A model generated the notes under the pieces. The model saw only the letters and a list, made by a program, of their open reading frames with translations, did not search any database and was not told the DNA's origin. A stretch of 64,000 nucleotides of DNA from Gammaproteobacteria bacterium (GTDB lineage Bacteria; Pseudomonadota; Gammaproteobacteria; UBA6429; Thiohalophilaceae), in NCBI GenBank assembly GCA_024641475.1, contig JAHECZ010000011.1, forward strand, positions 1-64,000. The letters are read 5' to 3'. The first letter of the stretch is position 1. Each line of letters opens with the position of its first letter. Below, piece after piece: positions 27,400-36,996 of this stretch. A program made the position numbers and the translations under genes.

Positions 27400-29196
27400 A
27401 TGTGCGGTATCTGTGGTGAATTACGCCTGGATCAGGCGCAACCCGATGCGCAGGTGATGACGCGCATGTTGCCGTTGCTGGCGCGGCGTGGGCCGGATGC
27501 GCAAGGCACCTGGCAAAATGGGCCATTGCAATTCGGGCAACGACGGTTGGCGGTGATCGATCTCACCGAGCGATCCAATCAACCGTTAGTGGATGAAAAA
27601 CTGGGCCTGACGATAGTTTTTAATGGGGCAATTTATAACTATCCACAGTTGCGCCGGCAATTCATCGACGAAGGTTACACGTTTAAAAGCGACGGCGACA
27701 CCGAGGTCATCATCAAGGCGTATCACAAGTGGGGCGAGCGTTGCCCGGAATATCTCGATGGCATGTTTGCGTTTGCCATCTGGAATCGCAACGATAAATC
27801 ATTATTCATCGCGCGCGATCGCATGGGTATCAAACCCTTGTATTTTGCCCACAATAAAACCCATTTTCGCTTTGCGTCGAACATGCAAGCCTTGCTTGCC
27901 GCGGGTGACGTAAATACACAGGTTGATCCGATCGGCTTGCATCATCAGTTAACCTTGCATGGTGTGATTCCTGCACCCCGTACCATTTTACAAGGGATTA
28001 GCAAATTACCCCCCGGCACTTCGTTATTGATCAACGCCGTGGGTGATGTCACTTCGCGACGTTACTGGGAGTTGGATGCAGCACGTCCTGCGCAAGATCA
28101 TACAGAAGCAGAGTGGACCGAATTGATCCATGCGCAATTGCGCGATGCGGTAAAGAAACGCTTGCAGGTGGCGGATGTGCCGGTTGGTGTATTGCTCTCC
28201 GGTGGACTGGATTCCAGTTTGCTGGTTGCTCTGCTGGCAGAGCAAAATGTGCATGACTTGCTGACCTTCTCCATTGGCTTTGAAGATCAACCCGAAGAGA
28301 AGGGCAGTGAGTTTGAATATTCCGATCAGGTGGTAGCGCGTTATGACACCCGTCATCATAAATTTCTTATTCCCAATAATCAGGTGTTAACGCGACTTAC
28401 CGAAGCGGTACGCTGTATGTCCGAACCCATGGTGGCGCAGGATGCGGTGGCGTTTTATTTGCTGTCGGAACAGGTATCAAAGGTTGTTAAGGTTGTGCAA
28501 AGTGGTCAGGGTGCGGATGAAGTGTTTGGCGGCTATTTCTGGTTCCCGCGCCTGTGGCAGGAACACAATCATGATCCGGATGTGGATTTGTTTGCGCGAC
28601 ATTATTTTGATCGCGATCACCCCGAATTTTTAGAGACGGTTGCCCCGGCGTATCGCGGCGAGGATCACACCCGCAACAAGATCGCGGAATTGCTGGCCTT
28701 ACCGCATGCCACCGAATTTATCGATCGCGTGTTGCACATGGATGTCACCACCTTGATCGTCGATGATCCGGTCAAGCGCGTCGACAATATGACAATGGCC
28801 TTCGGTCTGGAAGCACGCGTGCCGTTTCTGGATTACCGTCTGGTGGAACTGGCCGCGCAAATGCCACCGGAATTGAAATTGAACTCCGGTGGTAAACATG
28901 TGCTGAAACAAATCGCACGTGGTTTGGTGCCGGATGCAGTGATCGATCGACCCAAAGGCTATTTTCCCATGCCGGCATTGAAATATGTTCGCGGTGAATT
29001 CCTGGGCTTCATGCGGCAGATCCTTGATTCTTCTGCCTGCCGGAATCGCGGTATCTTCAATCGGCGTTACGTGGATATGTTACTGGCCACACCGGATCAG
29101 CACTTCACCCGCCTGCAAGGTAGCAAGTTGTGGCATCTGGCCTTGCTGGAGCTGTGGTTCCAGTTGAATCTTGATCAGACGCCCTCGATGAATTGA
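27400..29196 (+). CDS. Asparagine synthase-family glutamine amidotransferase (NAGGN amidotransferase-like)
   Basis: The protein begins MCGICGE, whose Cys2 is the class-II glutaminase nucleophile, so the start is fixed at 27400. The 598 residues comprise a glutaminase domain (about 1-215, with RRGPDAQG and FNGAIYNY) and an ATP-pyrophosphatase-type synthetase domain with LLSGGLDSSLL. The segments SGQGADEVFGGYFW and VDDPVKRVDNMTMAFGLEARVPFLD resemble the amidotransferase that makes the osmolyte N-acetylglutaminylglutamine amide more than housekeeping AsnB. The usual partners of that pathway (acetyltransferase-ligase and M42 peptidase) are not in this window. Family is certain; the NAGGN role is a moderate inference, and AsnB is the alternative. 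Confidence 0.8.
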   Translation: MCGICGELRLDQAQPDAQVMTRMLPLLARRGPDAQGTWQNGPLQFGQRRLAVIDLTERSNQPLVDEKLGLTIVFNGAIYNYPQLRRQFIDEGYTFKSDGDTEVIIKAYHKWGERCPEYLDGMFAFAIWNRNDKSLFIARDRMGIKPLYFAHNKTHFRFASNMQALLAAGDVNTQVDPIGLHHQLTLHGVIPAPRTILQGISKLPPGTSLLINAVGDVTSRRYWELDAARPAQDHTEAEWTELIHAQLRDAVKKRLQVADVPVGVLLSGGLDSSLLVALLAEQNVHDLLTFSIGFEDQPEEKGSEFEYSDQVVARYDTRHHKFLIPNNQVLTRLTEAVRCMSEPMVAQDAVAFYLLSEQVSKVVKVVQSGQGADEVFGGYFWFPRLWQEHNHDPDVDLFARHYFDRDHPEFLETVAPAYRGEDHTRNKIAELLALPHATEFIDRVLHMDVTTLIVDDPVKRVDNMTMAFGLEARVPFLDYRLVELAAQMPPELKLNSGGKHVLKQIARGLVPDAVIDRPKGYFPMPALKYVRGEFLGFMRQILDSSACRNRGIFNRRYVDMLLATPDQHFTRLQGSKLWHLALLELWFQLNLDQTPSMN

Positions 29197-29256
29197 GGCA
29201 GTAGAAATATTTGCACCCCTTGAGAAGTGTGCTTGTCAGCCATATCTCTTGCGAAG

Positions 29257-29373
29257 GTGAGATTACCGTCGGCATTTAACCGCTCTTCGCATCGACGCGC
29301 CATCCTGGCTTGACGATGCGCACGCGACATCCCTGTCGCGTTGTCGCTTGTTAAATACCGACGGTAATCTCAC
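29257..29373 (-). repeat. Structured intergenic repeat, copy 1
   Basis: Two 24-base outer arms (29257-29280 and 29350-29373) are inverted copies with one mismatch, which on the minus strand becomes a G-U pair. Inside lie two smaller hairpins: CGCGACA/TGTCGCG around a TCCC loop (29323-29340) and GCATCG/CGATGC (29289-29319). Read on the minus strand, the interior closely matches the plus strand of 56567-56688: both share CGCGACAGGGATGTCGCG, then ATCGTC(A/G)AGCCA, then GTCGAT(G/A)CGAA(G/A)AGC. It is not coding and ends before grxD. No transposase is near. Confidence 0.8.
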
Positions 29374-29481
29374 GTTATATATATACCATCCCCGCTTAGG
29401 TATGGTTCCAAATCGAGCGGATGGTTAAACTTGTTTATATCCTGCATAGGGCAGGGGAATTATTTTTCAGCGAGGGTGAGT

Positions 29482-29805
29482 ATGGACGTCCTGCAACGCA
29501 TCGATCAAATCGTCAAAAGCAATCCAGTCGTAATCTTCATGAAAGGCACACCGCAATTACCGCAATGCGGCTTTTCCATGCGTGCGGCGCAAGCACTGCA
29601 ATCCTGTGGCAAACCCTTTGCACATGTGAATGTGTTAATGGATCAGGAGATTTTTCAGAACCTGCCGCAATACGCCAACTGGCCGACCTTCCCGCAGGTG
29701 TATATCAACGGTGAATTGATTGGTGGCTGTGACATTACGCTGGAAATGTTTCAAAAAGGCGAATTGCAAAAAATGATTAACGAGACCGCCGCGACGCAGA
29801 ACTAA
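29482..29805 (+). CDS. grxD: Monothiol glutaredoxin GrxD
   Basis: This 107-residue CGFS-type glutaredoxin (CGFS at 29-32) carries [2Fe-2S] clusters for transfer to target proteins and for iron signalling. The glutathione-binding blocks [30 protein letters not shown] and CDITLEM are intact. I start at ATG 29482 with a GAGGGTGAG site upstream; an in-frame extension from 29431 has no support. Its last 4 bases overlap the end of the convergent rnt gene. Confidence 0.96.
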   Translation: MDVLQRIDQIVKSNPVVIFMKGTPQLPQCGFSMRAAQALQSCGKPFAHVNVLMDQEIFQNLPQYANWPTFPQVYINGELIGGCDITLEMFQKGELQKMINETAATQN

Positions 29806-30491
29806 TTGCCTGCAGCCTCGTCGGCATCGTTCATTTCTTTTTCAGTATTGAACGCAGCGAGTGGGATACCGACCTTGTTGTCCCACTCGTTGACGATCTT
29901 GCAAAACAACTGCGCGGTTTTTTCCGCATCGTAGATCGCACTATGCGCCTGCTTCTCTTCCCAATGGATACCTGCCGCACGAGCCGCACGCGACAAAACA
30001 GTTTGGCCATAGGCCAGGCCACCGAGTGTGGCGGTGTCAAAGGAACTGAAAGCGTGAAATGGATTTTTCTTCTCGAGTTTGCAGCGCGCCGTGGCAGCGC
30101 GTAAAAACCCCAAATCAAAAAATGCATTGTGCCCCACCAGGATGGCGCGGGTGCACTTATGTGCCTTGATCAAGGCACGCACCGGCATGAACACGGATTC
30201 CAGCGCTTCCTTCTCGGGTTTGGCCATACGAAATGGATGGTAGGGATCGATGCCATTGAATTCCAGTGAGCGCGGGTCCAAGACAGAACCGGCAAACGGT
30301 TGCACATGACAGGCGATGGTGGCACCGGGAACGAGGGTACTGTTTTCCGACATCATGATGGGTACAGCGGCAATCTCTAATAACGCATGACGGTCAGCCT
30401 CAAAGCCGGCGGTTTCGACATCGACGATCACGGGCAGGAAGCTGCGAAAACGTCGGGCGATAGAAGTGATGCGGGTGCTGTCGTCATTCAT
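29802..30491 (-). CDS. rnt: Ribonuclease T
   Basis: RNase T trims 3' ends of tRNAs and other stable RNAs. This 229-residue DEDD-family exonuclease has Exo [12 protein letters not shown], Exo [15 protein letters not shown], and Exo [17 protein letters not shown] with the catalytic His and Asp. The dimer and substrate-binding region [14 protein letters not shown] is also typical. It is slightly longer than E. coli RNase T (215). Gammaproteobacteria commonly keep rnt next to grxD, and here they are convergent with overlapping ends. Confidence 0.94.
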   Translation of the reverse strand: MNDDSTRITSIARRFRSFLPVIVDVETAGFEADRHALLEIAAVPIMMSENSTLVPGATIACHVQPFAGSVLDPRSLEFNGIDPYHPFRMAKPEKEALESVFMPVRALIKAHKCTRAILVGHNAFFDLGFLRAATARCKLEKKNPFHAFSSFDTATLGGLAYGQTVLSRAARAAGIHWEEKQAHSAIYDAEKTAQLFCKIVNEWDNKVGIPLAAFNTEKEMNDADEAAGN

Positions 30492-30556
30492 GGCATGGCA
30501 GCATAACGAATGCCATGTTAAATTGATACCGGCCAGATTGAATAGAAAAGGAATGC

Positions 30557-31423
30557 ATGATGCTGCAGAGGAAGATAGTAAAGTACAGTTACTGGTTGCT
30601 GTTGTTCGTCACCACGCCAGCCCTTGCACAACAAGGCATCCTCTGGAAAATCGAGGGCAAAAACAGCGCCGCCAGCTATCTACTGGGGACGGTGCATTCG
30701 GAAGATACCAGGGTGTTACAAGTGGCAGATGTGGTTAAACCACAGTTTGATAAGGCGCGCAGTTTTACTGCGGAAATCGACCTGAATCTTACCGATTCAT
30801 TCACGGCCGCCATGAGCATGATACTGGAGGATGGCAAGGACCTGCGTACTATATTAGGCCAGGGGCGCTACGATAAATGCGCGGCACTGTTGGCGGACTA
30901 TGGCGTACCAGAAATGCTCGTGCGCCAATTCAAACCCTGGGCGGTGATGGCGCAATTGAGTATGCCCAAACCCATGACCGGCGAATTTCTGGATCGGGTT
31001 TTATATGATCGTGCAGTACAACAAAATAAATCGGTTTATGGTCTGGAAACCTACGCTGAGCAAATCGCGGTATTCGAAACACTGTCACAGGAGCAGCAAA
31101 TCACATTGCTGGATGATGCTCTGGAAAATTATCCGAAACTGGCAGGGCAATTACAGACCTTAATCAATCTGTATGTACAGCGTGATCTGCCTGCCTTGCA
31201 ACGCTTCAGTGAAAGCCTCAATAAAACCAAACCATCCGCTTTGGTGGATCAATTTAACCAAACGCTGTTAATCGATCGCAATAAGCGCATGGCAGAACGT
31301 ATGCAGGTGCGTTTGCAGGAAGGCAATGCATTCATTGCGGTGGGTGCCTTGCATTTACCAGGAGACACAGGGATTTTGCAGGATCTGGTTAAACGTGGTT
31401 ATCGCGTCACGCCTGTGTACTAG
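30557..31423 (+). CDS. TraB/GumN family protein (exported)
   Basis: This 288-residue protein has a signal peptide (about 1-24, ending PALAQ) and the two family motifs GTVHSED near residue 44 and GALHLPG near residue 263, whose His residues are thought to bind metal. Related eukaryotic Tiki proteins are metalloproteases, but bacterial members mostly lack tested functions. Protease activity here is therefore only suggested. It diverges from rnt and is convergent with pyrC; its position as a single gene gives no clue to the substrate. Confidence 0.85.
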   Translation: MMLQRKIVKYSYWLLLFVTTPALAQQGILWKIEGKNSAASYLLGTVHSEDTRVLQVADVVKPQFDKARSFTAEIDLNLTDSFTAAMSMILEDGKDLRTILGQGRYDKCAALLADYGVPEMLVRQFKPWAVMAQLSMPKPMTGEFLDRVLYDRAVQQNKSVYGLETYAEQIAVFETLSQEQQITLLDDALENYPKLAGQLQTLINLYVQRDLPALQRFSESLNKTKPSALVDQFNQTLLIDRNKRMAERMQVRLQEGNAFIAVGALHLPGDTGILQDLVKRGYRVTPVY

Positions 31424-31453
31424 TTATTGCGCTAAGCGAATTCAAATAATTAT

Positions 31454-32491
31454 CTAAATTTTCAGCAATTGCCAATGCACGGTTTCACCTGCGCGCATCG
31501 GAATAATCTTTTCCTTGCCAAAGCGTTGCGTCAGTGGCACTTGCCAGTCTTGTTGCTGCAAAGTAATTTTCGTGGTGTTATGCGGCAGGCCATAGAAATC
31601 CGCCCCAAAACAGCTGGCGAAATTTTCCAGTCGATCGAGTTTGCCAGCGGTACTGAAGGCCTCAGCATATAATTCAATAGCGGCAGGGGCGTTGTAAAGT
31701 CCGGCGCAACCACAGTCTGTTTCTTTGGCGGATTGCGCATGCGGTGCACTGTCGGTGCCTAAAAAGAATTTGGGATTACCGGAGGTTGCCGCACGCACTA
31801 ACGCTTCGCGATGTTGTTCACGTTTGAGTACCGGCAAACAATAATAATGCGGGCGAATGCCACCGCGGAACATGGCATTACGGTTGTATAGCAAATGATG
31901 TGGTGTGATGGTGGCAGCAATGGTTGCGGCCGACTGTTCCACGAATTTAACTGCATCGGCCGTCGTGACGTGTTCAAACACAATCTTCAATTGCGGGATG
32001 CGTTGACACAGTGGCTGCAAGACGCGATCGATAAACACTTGTTCGCGATCGAATACATCGACCTGCGGATCAGTGACTTCCCCATGGACTAATAACGGCA
32101 TGCCCAGCTCTGCCATTTTTTCGAGTGTGGTATAGGTGCGGGTGATATCGGTGACACCGGCATCGGCATGCGTCGTTGCTCCGGCCGGGTAGAGCTTTAC
32201 CGCATGGATTAATCCCGATTGTTTGGCCGTGACAATCTCGGCAGGCGGTGTGTTGTCAGTAAGATACAAAGTCATTAACGGCGTGAAGTCAGCACCTTTG
32301 GGTATGGCGGCAAGAATACGCTGGCGGTATGCCAGAGCTTGTGCTGTAGTCAGAACAGGTGGTTTCAGATTCGGCATAATGATGGCACGAGCGAAACAGC
32401 GCGCGCTGTCCGGAACCACATCGCGCAGCAATTCGCCGTCACGTACGTGCAGATGCCAATCGTCCGGTTTGATGATGGTGATGGTGGTCAT
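31454..32491 (-). CDS. pyrC: Dihydroorotase PyrC
   Basis: This enzyme closes N-carbamoyl-aspartate to dihydroorotate in pyrimidine synthesis. It is the class II, E. coli-type enzyme: HLHVRDG with two zinc ligands, the carboxylated lysine in AVKLYPAGATTH, metal His residues in LLVHGEV and FEHVTT, and the catalytic Asp in FLGTDSAPH. I choose ATG 32491 (MTTITIIKPDDW) because AGGTTG lies about 8 bases upstream; an ATG three codons earlier is possible. Length is 345 residues, as expected. Confidence 0.96.
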   Translation of the reverse strand: MTTITIIKPDDWHLHVRDGELLRDVVPDSARCFARAIIMPNLKPPVLTTAQALAYRQRILAAIPKGADFTPLMTLYLTDNTPPAEIVTAKQSGLIHAVKLYPAGATTHADAGVTDITRTYTTLEKMAELGMPLLVHGEVTDPQVDVFDREQVFIDRVLQPLCQRIPQLKIVFEHVTTADAVKFVEQSAATIAATITPHHLLYNRNAMFRGGIRPHYYCLPVLKREQHREALVRAATSGNPKFFLGTDSAPHAQSAKETDCGCAGLYNAPAAIELYAEAFSTAGKLDRLENFASCFGADFYGLPHNTTKITLQQQDWQVPLTQRFGKEKIIPMRAGETVHWQLLKI

Positions 32492-32537
32492 ATGCTTCAA
32501 CCTGCGTTGCAGGTGGCATTATGCCATAAGTAATTTC

Positions 32538-32930
32538 TCAGGTGTGATTAACTGCCAACCAGGGCATGACCTGATGGGTCATGGCAACAGATGCGATATA
32601 GATAAAAACCAGAATGGCAGCTATAAAACTCGCAATTTGCGCCGATTGGCTTTTGGCAAAGCGCAGCGTAACCAGTCCGAGTGCGATGTAGCATAGCAAG
32701 GCGAAAATTTTTGCTATTAACCAGGGTTGTTGCAACAGGTTCAACTGGAGTAGAAATACAAGTGTCCCGGCGCTGAGTAGTAATAGCGCATCGACGACAT
32801 GTGGTGCGATGCGGAGCCAGCGTCGCGACAACAAATTACTCTTGTTGAATTTGAGAAATCCACGGGCGCAAAAACCAGTGATAGAGAGAACGACGCAGGT
32901 GATATGCACCAGTTTAATAGCATGTTCCAT
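32538..32930 (-). CDS. SirB2-family integral membrane protein
   Basis: This 130-residue protein has four hydrophobic segments (about 5-22, 45-64, 70-90, 100-120) and a conserved early His (KLVHITCVVLS), matching the SirB2 family, named after a Salmonella invasion-expression regulator but of unproven biochemistry. The ATG at 32930 overlaps the TGA stop of the upstream BTAD regulator by 1 base, so translation is coupled. A TTG two codons upstream is unlikely to be used. Confidence 0.8.
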   Translation of the reverse strand: MEHAIKLVHITCVVLSITGFCARGFLKFNKSNLLSRRWLRIAPHVVDALLLLSAGTLVFLLQLNLLQQPWLIAKIFALLCYIALGLVTLRFAKSQSAQIASFIAAILVFIYIASVAMTHQVMPWLAVNHT

Positions 32931-34813
32931 CAGCAAATGATATCCATGGCAAGATTTATGCGTTGTTGTGCGGCATCGTACGCCGGCAAGAGAGTCAGCA
33001 GATTAAGCTCAAAGGCCTGTTTGCGCAAGCGTTCAATTTTGGCAAGGTTGGATTGATCGTCATCGCTTGTGGCAATGCGGGCGAGCAGCAGGGCTCGATC
33101 GGCAAACATGGTGTAGAACGGTGCGATATCATTCGTCATATTTTTGCGCAGCTGCTCGGCAAAACGCCGGGCATGGTTCCAGTGTTCATGGGTAATGGCT
33201 GCTTCAATCGCATGTTGATAAAAACGCAGTTGATCCAGACTCACAGGTAAATTGGTTAAGAGCCGTTCAGCTTCTTCCCATGCCCAAAGACGCCGCTGCG
33301 GGTCCGCTGTGATACGTGAGAGCATTGCCAGGATGATCGCAGAACTGGCGGGATCATTATGTTCGAGACTTTGCATATAGGCTTTGTCTATTCGATCATC
33401 GTCGTCATGCACGTTGTGCAGCATGTGTTCAGCCAATACATGGAGCGCCTGCAATATCGCGCTTGCGACGCTTGTCGGCGCGCACTGTAAACCGGAGTCG
33501 CTATAGGCAAGTGCGGTGGCATGCCGATCTTGCCAGAGCGACAACTCAGCCAAATGTAAAAGTGTCAGGCCCTGTTGTCGCAAGTCATCATCGCGTTTGG
33601 CCAGGCTCAGTGCATATTCCAGTTCCAGGAAGCAATCGTGTAATCGATTTTGTGATAATTGTGCCTGGCCCCGCAAAATCAGGCAGGGGATTTCAAATTG
33701 ATTTAATTTGTGTGTCTGCGCATGCCGCAGGCATTGTTCAGTGTGAGTCAATGCAGATCGGAAATGTGCAAAACGCAGCGCAGTCGCAGCAAGTTCCTGC
33801 AAGGTCCGGCACAGCCATAAGGCATTCGTGGCAAGTTCGGCAAATTTTACAGCGAGGCGATGTTCATACATTGCTTGTTCACTTAGTCCCTGGCGTTGTT
33901 GCAGTATGCCTCGACAATAATGCAATTGTGCCAGTGACGTATATCTGTCCGTATTGACCAGAGTAGCCAAAGCGGGATCCAGTAGTTGATTCGCCGCAGA
34001 GAATTGCTGACGCGCCAACAATCCACGTGCCATACCAATGGATGCGTGCGCCTGTTGCAACGGATCAGGGGTTAACTTGTAGGCCTGTTCAAAGGCGGAA
34101 ATGGCGGATAAAGGCGTGCCTGATTCCAACAGGATGTCGCCACGCAGCAGTACTATCGCAGCATGCATGGCTGAATCATCGCATAAACCCTCCGCACGAT
34201 CGAGAAAGCGTAGTGCGGATTGATATTGTTGACTGGTTAAATCCAGTTGCGCAGCCTGCAGACAGGCGCTGACGATTTGCTGCGGATTATTTAACTGAGA
34301 ATTCGTTGCATGCAGTTCCTGAGTTGCGAGTGATTGCAACGAATGTTGCCGTTGCTGTTGTATCTGCTGACGCTGTTCTGCTACCCATTGATCAAAAACT
34401 GGTGTCTGCAAGTTAAAGCCTTGCATAAATTCACCACGATAAATAGCCATGGCTTGGTTTAGTGCGATGACATCTTGTGGTGATTTAATTAAGTCTATAA
34501 AAGTCAGCGCATCGATACCCAGCAGTGCATCGGGTAACTGTAACATTTGGCCTGCGGAAATCCGTAGCGGTTCCAGTTCGGGAAATTGTTTATGCAATTC
34601 CTGCAAACCCTGCCGAAGATTCAGACGGGCCTGCGACAGGGCATTCTCCGGCCAGAGGAGTGTGGCAAGTTCATCCCGGCTAAAAGACTGACCGGGATGC
34701 ATGGCAACATAGACCAGCAATGCAAAAGTTTTTTTATTAAGATACGCTACTGCTTGGCCCTGGCTATCGAGCAGCGCGGGAATACCAAGTACATTGAGTT
34801 GTAGTGTGGCCAT
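32930..34813 (-). CDS. BTAD/AfsR-type transcriptional regulator with TPR region
   Basis: The 627 residues start with an OmpR-like winged helix (about 1-95, with SFSRDELATLLWPENALSQARLNLRQ) followed by a bacterial transcriptional activator domain (about 100-235, with IYRGEFMQGF) and a long helical TPR-like region to the end. This resembles AfsR/SARP-type regulators but has no NB-ARC ATPase. Such proteins are common in Actinobacteria and scattered in Proteobacteria. Gln and Leu are very frequent. It is coupled to a SirB2-like membrane protein and diverges from a methyltransferase; its target genes are unknown. Confidence 0.82.
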   Translation of the reverse strand: MATLQLNVLGIPALLDSQGQAVAYLNKKTFALLVYVAMHPGQSFSRDELATLLWPENALSQARLNLRQGLQELHKQFPELEPLRISAGQMLQLPDALLGIDALTFIDLIKSPQDVIALNQAMAIYRGEFMQGFNLQTPVFDQWVAEQRQQIQQQRQHSLQSLATQELHATNSQLNNPQQIVSACLQAAQLDLTSQQYQSALRFLDRAEGLCDDSAMHAAIVLLRGDILLESGTPLSAISAFEQAYKLTPDPLQQAHASIGMARGLLARQQFSAANQLLDPALATLVNTDRYTSLAQLHYCRGILQQRQGLSEQAMYEHRLAVKFAELATNALWLCRTLQELAATALRFAHFRSALTHTEQCLRHAQTHKLNQFEIPCLILRGQAQLSQNRLHDCFLELEYALSLAKRDDDLRQQGLTLLHLAELSLWQDRHATALAYSDSGLQCAPTSVASAILQALHVLAEHMLHNVHDDDDRIDKAYMQSLEHNDPASSAIILAMLSRITADPQRRLWAWEEAERLLTNLPVSLDQLRFYQHAIEAAITHEHWNHARRFAEQLRKNMTNDIAPFYTMFADRALLLARIATSDDDQSNLAKIERLRKQAFELNLLTLLPAYDAAQQRINLAMDIIC

Positions 34814-34965
34814 GGATTAGTTTGTGGTTATTTGGCCTAGTCAGGTAACGGGTAGTGAGATGCCAACCCATATTGTGACAGAATACCAACTGTACAGTAC
34901 GAAGCTTACATAGGTATGGCTAAGATTACACGTGATGTCACTAAACGCTATAGGGGAAACACTGT

Positions 34966-35553
34966 ATGTGGGATGAGCGCTACGCGGATGAGGAATATGC
35001 TTATGGCAAGGAGCCTAATGAATTTTTAAGCGAAAACATCGCACGCATTCCTGCAGGAAAAGTATTGTGTTTATGTGATGGCGAGGGACGCAACGGAGTC
35101 TATCTGGCGCAGCAAGGTCACCAGGTGACGTCGGTGGATGCCTCCGCAGTCGGATTAGCCAAGGCCAATCGATTGGCACAGGAACGTGGTGTGACGATTA
35201 CCACGCATGTCGTGGACTTGACTCACTTTGTGATTGAACCGAACCATTGGGATGCCATCGTATCGATTTTTTGTCATGTCCCGCCACCCTTACGCGCCAA
35301 GGTACATCAGCAATGTGTTGCGGGTTTGCGTCACGGTGGTGTGTTGCTGTTGGAAGCATATACACCAAAGCAATTGGAATTTAAAACCGGCGGTCCGCAA
35401 GTGGCAGAAATGACCATGACACTGTCGGGTTTGGAAAATGAATTAAAGGGTTTGCAGTTTGTGCATGCTCTGGAATGTGATCGTGATGTGATTGAAGGGC
35501 GTTATCACCACGGCAAGGGTGCGGTGGTGCAGATCATTGGCATTAAACCCTGA
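34966..35553 (+). CDS. Class I SAM-dependent methyltransferase (TehB-like)
   Basis: This 195-residue protein opens with MWDERYADEEYAYGKEPNEFL and has the SAM-binding motif CLCDGEGRNGVYLA (about residues 36-49), motif II VTSVDASAVGLAKA, and a catalytic-fold strand VSIFCHVPPPLR. It resembles TehB and thiopurine-methyltransferase-like enzymes that methylate small or metalloid molecules; the true substrate is not evident. The ribosome binding site AGGGGAAA precedes the ATG. It diverges from the BTAD regulator across 152 bases, so it is a possible target of it. Confidence 0.82.
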   Translation: MWDERYADEEYAYGKEPNEFLSENIARIPAGKVLCLCDGEGRNGVYLAQQGHQVTSVDASAVGLAKANRLAQERGVTITTHVVDLTHFVIEPNHWDAIVSIFCHVPPPLRAKVHQQCVAGLRHGGVLLLEAYTPKQLEFKTGGPQVAEMTMTLSGLENELKGLQFVHALECDRDVIEGRYHHGKGAVVQIIGIKP

Positions 35554-35572
35554 TACGCGGATTGCCATGCCG

Positions 35573-36982
35573 TTATCCGCCGCCACTGCCACCACCTTCG
35601 TTAATCCCGCCGCGTGTCAGCGTGGCAGGATCAAGTAATTGTTTTAGTTCCGTCTCACTCATGCCCGTTTCGCTCATTGCAACATCGATAATCGAACGAC
35701 CCTCAGCATAAGCTTTTTTGGCAATTGCTGCCCCCTTTTCATAGCCGATGACACGATTTAATGCGGTTACCAGAATTGGATTTTTCTCCAATGCGGTTTT
35801 TATATTTTCATGGTTAACACTGAATCCGGCGACAGCTTTATCGGCGAGTACACGGGCGGCGTTGGCGAGTAGCTCAATACTTTGCAGTAAATTGTATGCA
35901 ATCACGGGTAACATGACATTCAACTGGAAATTTCCGGACTGGCCACCCATGGTGATGGTCAGATCATTGCCGATCACCTGTGCACAGACCATCGCGACGG
36001 CCTCCGGAATCACCGGGTTCACTTTGCCCGGCATGATTGAACTGCCCGGTTGCAATGCCGGCAACGCGATTTCACCCAAGCCAGCCAGCGGGCCGGAGTT
36101 CATCCAGCGCAAATCATTGGCGATCTTGGTGATGGTGACAGCCAGCGTTTTTAATTGGCCGCTCATTTCCACGGCGCTGTCCTGACTGGCGAGACCAACA
36201 AATAAATTATCCATGGGTGTAAACGCGATACCCGTGCGTACCTTGAGTGCGGCGGCGACTTTTTTACCGAAGTCGGGATGTGCATTGATACCGGTACCCA
36301 CTGCCGTACCGCCCTGTGGCAATGCCCGCAGGCGCGTCAGTGAGGCCTGGATGCGATACATGTTCTGGCGGATTTGGGTTGACCATGCCGAGAGTTCCTG
36401 GCCGAATGTGACTGGCATGGCATCCATTAAATGGGTGCGACCGGTTTTAACCGTATGCTGTAACTCCAGTGCGCGCGCATCGATACTACTGATGAGATGC
36501 GCCAAGGCCGGTAACAACTGTTCTTCAATGCCGAGGTAGGCGCTGACATGGATCGCGGTGGGAATCACATCATTGGAGCTTTGACTCATGTTGACATGAT
36601 CGTTGGCATGAACAGTCTTGCCAAGTTGTGTTGTGGCCAGCCTGGCGATCACTTCGTTGGCATTCATATTGGTGCTGGTGCCTGAGCCCGTTTGAAATAC
36701 ATCAATGGGAAATTGATCGTCATGCTTGCCGGTGGCAACGGTTTCAGCACATTCCTGAATCGCCGCTGCTATGCTGGTGTCCAGCAGTCCGAGTTGCTGA
36801 TTTGCGGCAGCACAGGCCGACTTGATGAAACCTAATGCACGTATAAATCCGCGTGGCATGCGTAAACTACTGATGGGGAAATTCATGACGGCGCGCTGGG
36901 TTTGCGCCCCATACAGTGCATCTGCGGGTACCTGTAGTTCACCCATGCTGTCACGTTCAACTCGAAATTGTTTATCCGTCAT
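35573..36982 (-). CDS. fumC: Class II fumarate hydratase FumC
   Basis: This iron-independent fumarase interconverts fumarate and malate. Family blocks are intact: QTGSGTSTNMNANEV, VNMSQSSNDVIPTAIH, TGRTHLMDAMPVTFGQE with the catalytic His, and the signature GSSIMPGKVNPV containing the catalytic Ser. The residues after the signature (IPEAV) differ from E. coli FumC (TQCEA) and are closer to aspartase, but the rest fits fumarase. The protein ends with an unusual glycine-rich tail EGGGSGGG beyond the normal C-terminus. Length is 469 residues. Confidence 0.93.
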   Translation of the reverse strand: MTDKQFRVERDSMGELQVPADALYGAQTQRAVMNFPISSLRMPRGFIRALGFIKSACAAANQQLGLLDTSIAAAIQECAETVATGKHDDQFPIDVFQTGSGTSTNMNANEVIARLATTQLGKTVHANDHVNMSQSSNDVIPTAIHVSAYLGIEEQLLPALAHLISSIDARALELQHTVKTGRTHLMDAMPVTFGQELSAWSTQIRQNMYRIQASLTRLRALPQGGTAVGTGINAHPDFGKKVAAALKVRTGIAFTPMDNLFVGLASQDSAVEMSGQLKTLAVTITKIANDLRWMNSGPLAGLGEIALPALQPGSSIMPGKVNPVIPEAVAMVCAQVIGNDLTITMGGQSGNFQLNVMLPVIAYNLLQSIELLANAARVLADKAVAGFSVNHENIKTALEKNPILVTALNRVIGYEKGAAIAKKAYAEGRSIIDVAMSETGMSETELKQLLDPATLTRGGINEGGGSGGG

Positions 36983-36996
36983 TAAATTTGTCCTGA

